DNA from: Cerrena zonata
Lineage: Eukaryota > Basidiomycota > Agaricomycetes > Polyporales > Cerrenaceae
Assembly (NCBI GenBank): GCA_038087015.1
Contig: JASBNA010000044.1
Span: 1 to 64,000, forward strand
Length of the DNA: 64,000 bases
Reading direction: 5' to 3'
Shown here: one piece after another, positions 61,356 to 64,000 of the stretch
Position numbering within the stretch: the first letter of the stretch is position 1
Layout of the letters: each line of letters starts with the position of its first letter
Program-made: the position numbers and the translations under genes
Notes under the pieces: model-generated
The model's database searches: none
What the model was told of the DNA's origin: nothing
The model's input: the letters and a program-made list of their open reading frames with translations, nothing else

Positions 61356-62939
61356 TTACTTGAATAAACGGGAGATGAAGTCGTTCCAAGAGTTTGCACC
61401 GGATTTCTTGTCATTTCTAGGAGCAGGAGGCACGTCATCGTATCTTTTAAACCAAACGCTTTCGGACGGGATAACCATATCGTTTGGAATATCTTTAGCG
61501 GTGAGTTTTTCCTTTTCGGCAGTGACTGAAGGATATCTCCAGCTCAAATGATCATCAGTGGCTAAAGTTTCTTCAATGAAGGTTCTTTCATGGGAGAAAG
61601 CACGATAGGAGAATTTCCCGTGGTACGAACCATAACCAGATTGACCAACACCACCAAAAGGAGCATTTGATAAGGTGACGGTCATGACCACGTCGTTAAC
61701 CATGGCCGCACCTGATCTAACTGATTTCAAAGTGAAATCAAGATCTTTATTTTCACTTCTATTAGGATTGTTGGTGAAAATGTATTGATTTAAAGGACAG
61801 TCATGACGGGAGGTCAATTCTTTAATTTCCTTTTTCAAATCGGTATAACTAATAACTGGTAATAAAGGACCAAAAATTTCATCTTCCATAGTAGAATCGT
61901 CCCAATCAATATTATCAATAATAGTTGGATGAATATAACAGGTATTTTCATCACGATCGCCTCCAACAGCAATATTACCTTTTGAATTATCAATCATTCC
62001 GGTAATACGGTTAAAAGCACGTTGATTAATAATATGAGTATAATCAGCATGGCCTGATTTAACCTGAGGGTAAAATTCTTCTTTTATAATTCTTACCATT
62101 TCTTTCACTAAAGCATCTTTTATTGATTCTGGAGCCAACACATAATCGACTGCAATACATGTTTGACCACAATTCATAAATCTACCCCAAGCAATTCTTC
62201 TTGCAATCATTGGAATTTTTTCTGGCTCAATATCATCTAAAACTATAACTGGAGATTTACCACCTAATTCTAATATAACTGGAGTTAAAGTCTCAGCGGC
62301 TTTTTGAGCAATTATCTTACCAACACGAGCATTACCAGTGTACATAATTTTATCGAATTTTTGATTTAAAAGTTCGGTTGTCTCTTCAATACCACCATTA
62401 ACTGCAAAGAAAAAATCAGGATCTAAAGCATCTGATAAAATCTTGGTGAAAATTTCTGAACAACGAGGAGTTGATTCTGAAGGTTTGAATACAATTGCAT
62501 TACCAGCAGCAATGGCACCAGCAATGGCACCAATAGATAAGATAAGTGGGAAATTGAATGGAGAAATAATAAGAATAACCCCCAAGGGTATTTTTTCAAT
62601 GAAAACTGGTTGATTTTGCATGGTTGAAGGAATATCAATAACCTTTTCTGGTTTGGCAAATTCCTCTAATTTTGACATCATATGAAGAACTTGTTTTAAT
62701 CCACCACCAATTTCTAAAAACTTGGTTTCGACCACCGACCGGCGGAAATCTGCCAATAAAGCATCAGATAAAGCATCAATATTATCAGATAAAGCAAAAT
62801 AAAAGTTACGTAATTGATTTAATCTAAATTGAAGGGAATGGGATCTTTGAGTTGAATGAAATCCTTTTCTTACTCTATCAACACCAGGTTTAATAGATTT
62901 AATTGGGGTAAATGTTAAATGTTCTTTTAAATCGGACAT
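61356..62939 (-). CDS. HFD1: Fatty aldehyde dehydrogenase, HFD1-type, copy B
   Basis: Predicted 527 aa, intact frame, ALDH3 class. Visible: KIPLGVILIISPFNFP, FKPSESTPR, catalytic Glu224 in LELGGKSP, catalytic Cys261 in NCGQTCIA, EIFGPLLPV and GGVGQSGYG. S. cerevisiae Hfd1 is 532 aa and oxidises hexadecenal in sphingolipid catabolism and 4-hydroxybenzaldehyde in coenzyme Q synthesis. Unlike copy A, the C-terminus (SGANSWNDFISRLF) lacks a strong hydrophobic tail, so the two copies may differ in membrane attachment. Same strand, head to tail with copy A, a tandem duplication. Confidence 0.94.
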   Translation of the reverse strand: MSDLKEHLTFTPIKSIKPGVDRVRKGFHSTQRSHSLQFRLNQLRNFYFALSDNIDALSDALLADFRRSVVETKFLEIGGGLKQVLHMMSKLEEFAKPEKVIDIPSTMQNQPVFIEKIPLGVILIISPFNFPLILSIGAIAGAIAAGNAIVFKPSESTPRCSEIFTKILSDALDPDFFFAVNGGIEETTELLNQKFDKIMYTGNARVGKIIAQKAAETLTPVILELGGKSPVIVLDDIEPEKIPMIARRIAWGRFMNCGQTCIAVDYVLAPESIKDALVKEMVRIIKEEFYPQVKSGHADYTHIINQRAFNRITGMIDNSKGNIAVGGDRDENTCYIHPTIIDNIDWDDSTMEDEIFGPLLPVISYTDLKKEIKELTSRHDCPLNQYIFTNNPNRSENKDLDFTLKSVRSGAAMVNDVVMTVTLSNAPFGGVGQSGYGSYHGKFSYRAFSHERTFIEETLATDDHLSWRYPSVTAEKEKLTAKDIPNDMVIPSESVWFKRYDDVPPAPRNDKKSGANSWNDFISRLFK

Positions 62940-64000
62940 GGTCTCCGTAATTTAAATCAATAATGTATAAATTTCAAAGAGAATACTGAAAAAAAAAAAA
63001 TCAAAACATCTTCGAATTAAAGTGCCTCTTATATAAGCCTGTCAAGATGTCTTGTCAAATATGTAATAGAAACACTAAGAGCCAAACAATCCCCCACCGG
63101 ATGTACCAGAGAAAGCATTAACCTAATCAATATCACTGCTATTGAAAGGCGAAAACCATAATTGATTTACCCCATCGGCTAGACAACCCCTTTGACCTCA
63201 CAAGGAGTTCGTATTAGATATGGATCTCAATCAAAATGATCACAAACTCATATAATAGTTGGATCTGGTAACAAAGCCTATTCAATCAAAAAAAAAAAGA
63301 AAAGCCATCTCGAAAACAACGCCAGACTAACCTTATCGACTTGTTCTTTGCATCATGATGTGTTAGGGTCTTGGGCAAACGTGATGACTTCAAACTAAGA
63401 GTAAAACAAGCAAAACCCCCAAAATACAAAAACATCACATCCTGATCAAACTAATCGCCAAAGCAAGATGGTAAGGCTTGAGCCATTGGCATTTTGTACC
63501 TTTTGGAAAGCTTTTCGGTAATTTAGCATAGATTTCCAATCCAGCATCCTAAAATTAGATCTCACCCAATAAATCCGCCATTGTAATGCCAATTTGTTAA
63601 ACCACCATATTTAAACCAAGAACTCGAACAAGCTATTTGAAAGCATATCCAGGTCAAACCGTCCATAATGGTACCTGCAACAATATCGGCACCAACATGA
63701 CTCAACGAAACTTCCACTTCACCATGGTTCCACCCGACTTGTCCTCGTTGACCGCCAGTCCCATATAACGATATTGGCCTATTGTCCGTCTTGTACCCTT
63801 CCGACATTACAGCATCAAACCACCTGCTTGTGGAGTCAGACCAGCAATCGTATCACCCACCTATCCACTCACAATGCCAACCTAAATCACTGGTGGTACA
63901 AACCTACTCTACTATCATCGATTGTTCAACAAAAAAAACAAACGAAGAGCCAAAAAACCTCTCTCACATATGCCCAACACCTCTTCCTTATCACCACGTC
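62940..64000. other. 1-kb window end without a convincing gene
   Basis: Presumed promoter of HFD1 copy B, with an A12 tract at about 62989-63000. A 81-codon ATG frame on the minus strand (63562-63807) is Gly/Trp-rich but matches nothing I recognise. The plus strand at 63830-64000 is rich in CCA/CAC without a long frame. Confidence 0.4.

Noticed and set aside
63562..63807. 81-aa ATG ORF near the window end
   Set aside because: Short, no recognised features; Gly/Trp content could reflect base composition. Left as undetermined.

Overview
This is a gene-dense stretch of a budding-yeast nuclear chromosome. About 33 protein genes lie on both strands with short spacers, and the only spliceosomal intron I see (in ASC1) has a GTATGT donor and a TACTAAC branch point. 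A complex I subunit (NDUFA2-like), a PPWD1-type cyclophilin and a PNGase A-like protein are present, which argues against Saccharomyces and its close relatives. Together with the sparse use of CTG in highly expressed genes, this points to the CUG-Ser (Candida/Debaryomyces) group. The species and the meaning of CUG are not proven from this window.

Layout. 0-9 kb: MAD1 (checkpoint), PRP6 (splicing), RRB1 and KEL3. 9-14.4 kb: DIM1 (rRNA methylation), KAR9 (spindle positioning) and a small membrane protein. 14.5-20.6 kb: AGM1/PCM1 (UDP-GlcNAc synthesis), LCL3, an EAF-like elongation factor and a PPWD1 cyclophilin. 21-25 kb: a stand-alone Gag-like CCHC gene, a small heat-shock-like protein, a DODA-type dioxygenase and NDUFA2. 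25.2-29.8 kb: an accessory-looking pair, a degenerate kinase-like orphan and a PNGase A-like membrane protein, whose upstream regions share an unusual composite motif. 29.9-43 kb: DCS1, DBP7, RPC37, GCN3, a CofD-like protein, ASC1 with U24 snoRNA in its intron, CMR1, FOL3, MED11 and PSF1. 43-51 kb: a YOX1/YHP1 homeobox gene, PPN1, RPP0, an unknown gene and MRPS16. 51-55.3 kb: RRP12 and tRNA-Glu. 55.3-58.7 kb: a gene-poor interval with a Ty3-like gag remnant and an orphan ORF. 59-63 kb: two tandem HFD1-type fatty aldehyde dehydrogenases. The last 1 kb shows no convincing gene.

Themes. Ribosome biogenesis is heavily represented (RRB1, DIM1, DBP7, RRP12, RPP0, ASC1/U24, RPC37), and PAC or CACGTG/TTAGGG-type promoter motifs are visible at several of these. 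Cell-cycle and replication genes (PSF1, CMR1, YOX1) have MCB (ACGCGT) sites upstream.

Six genes (KAR9 x3, DBP7 x2, RRP12, HFD1 copy, PNGase A-like, Gag-like) carry single-base frame breaks, nine in total, mostly in or next to homopolymers and often with clear family similarity on both sides. Residual assembly errors are the simplest explanation. Most promising for follow-up are the ATGTCG-N4-CGACA palindromes (three copies), the possible domesticated Gag gene, the kinase-like orphan, and a perfect 20-bp hairpin in front of PSF1.
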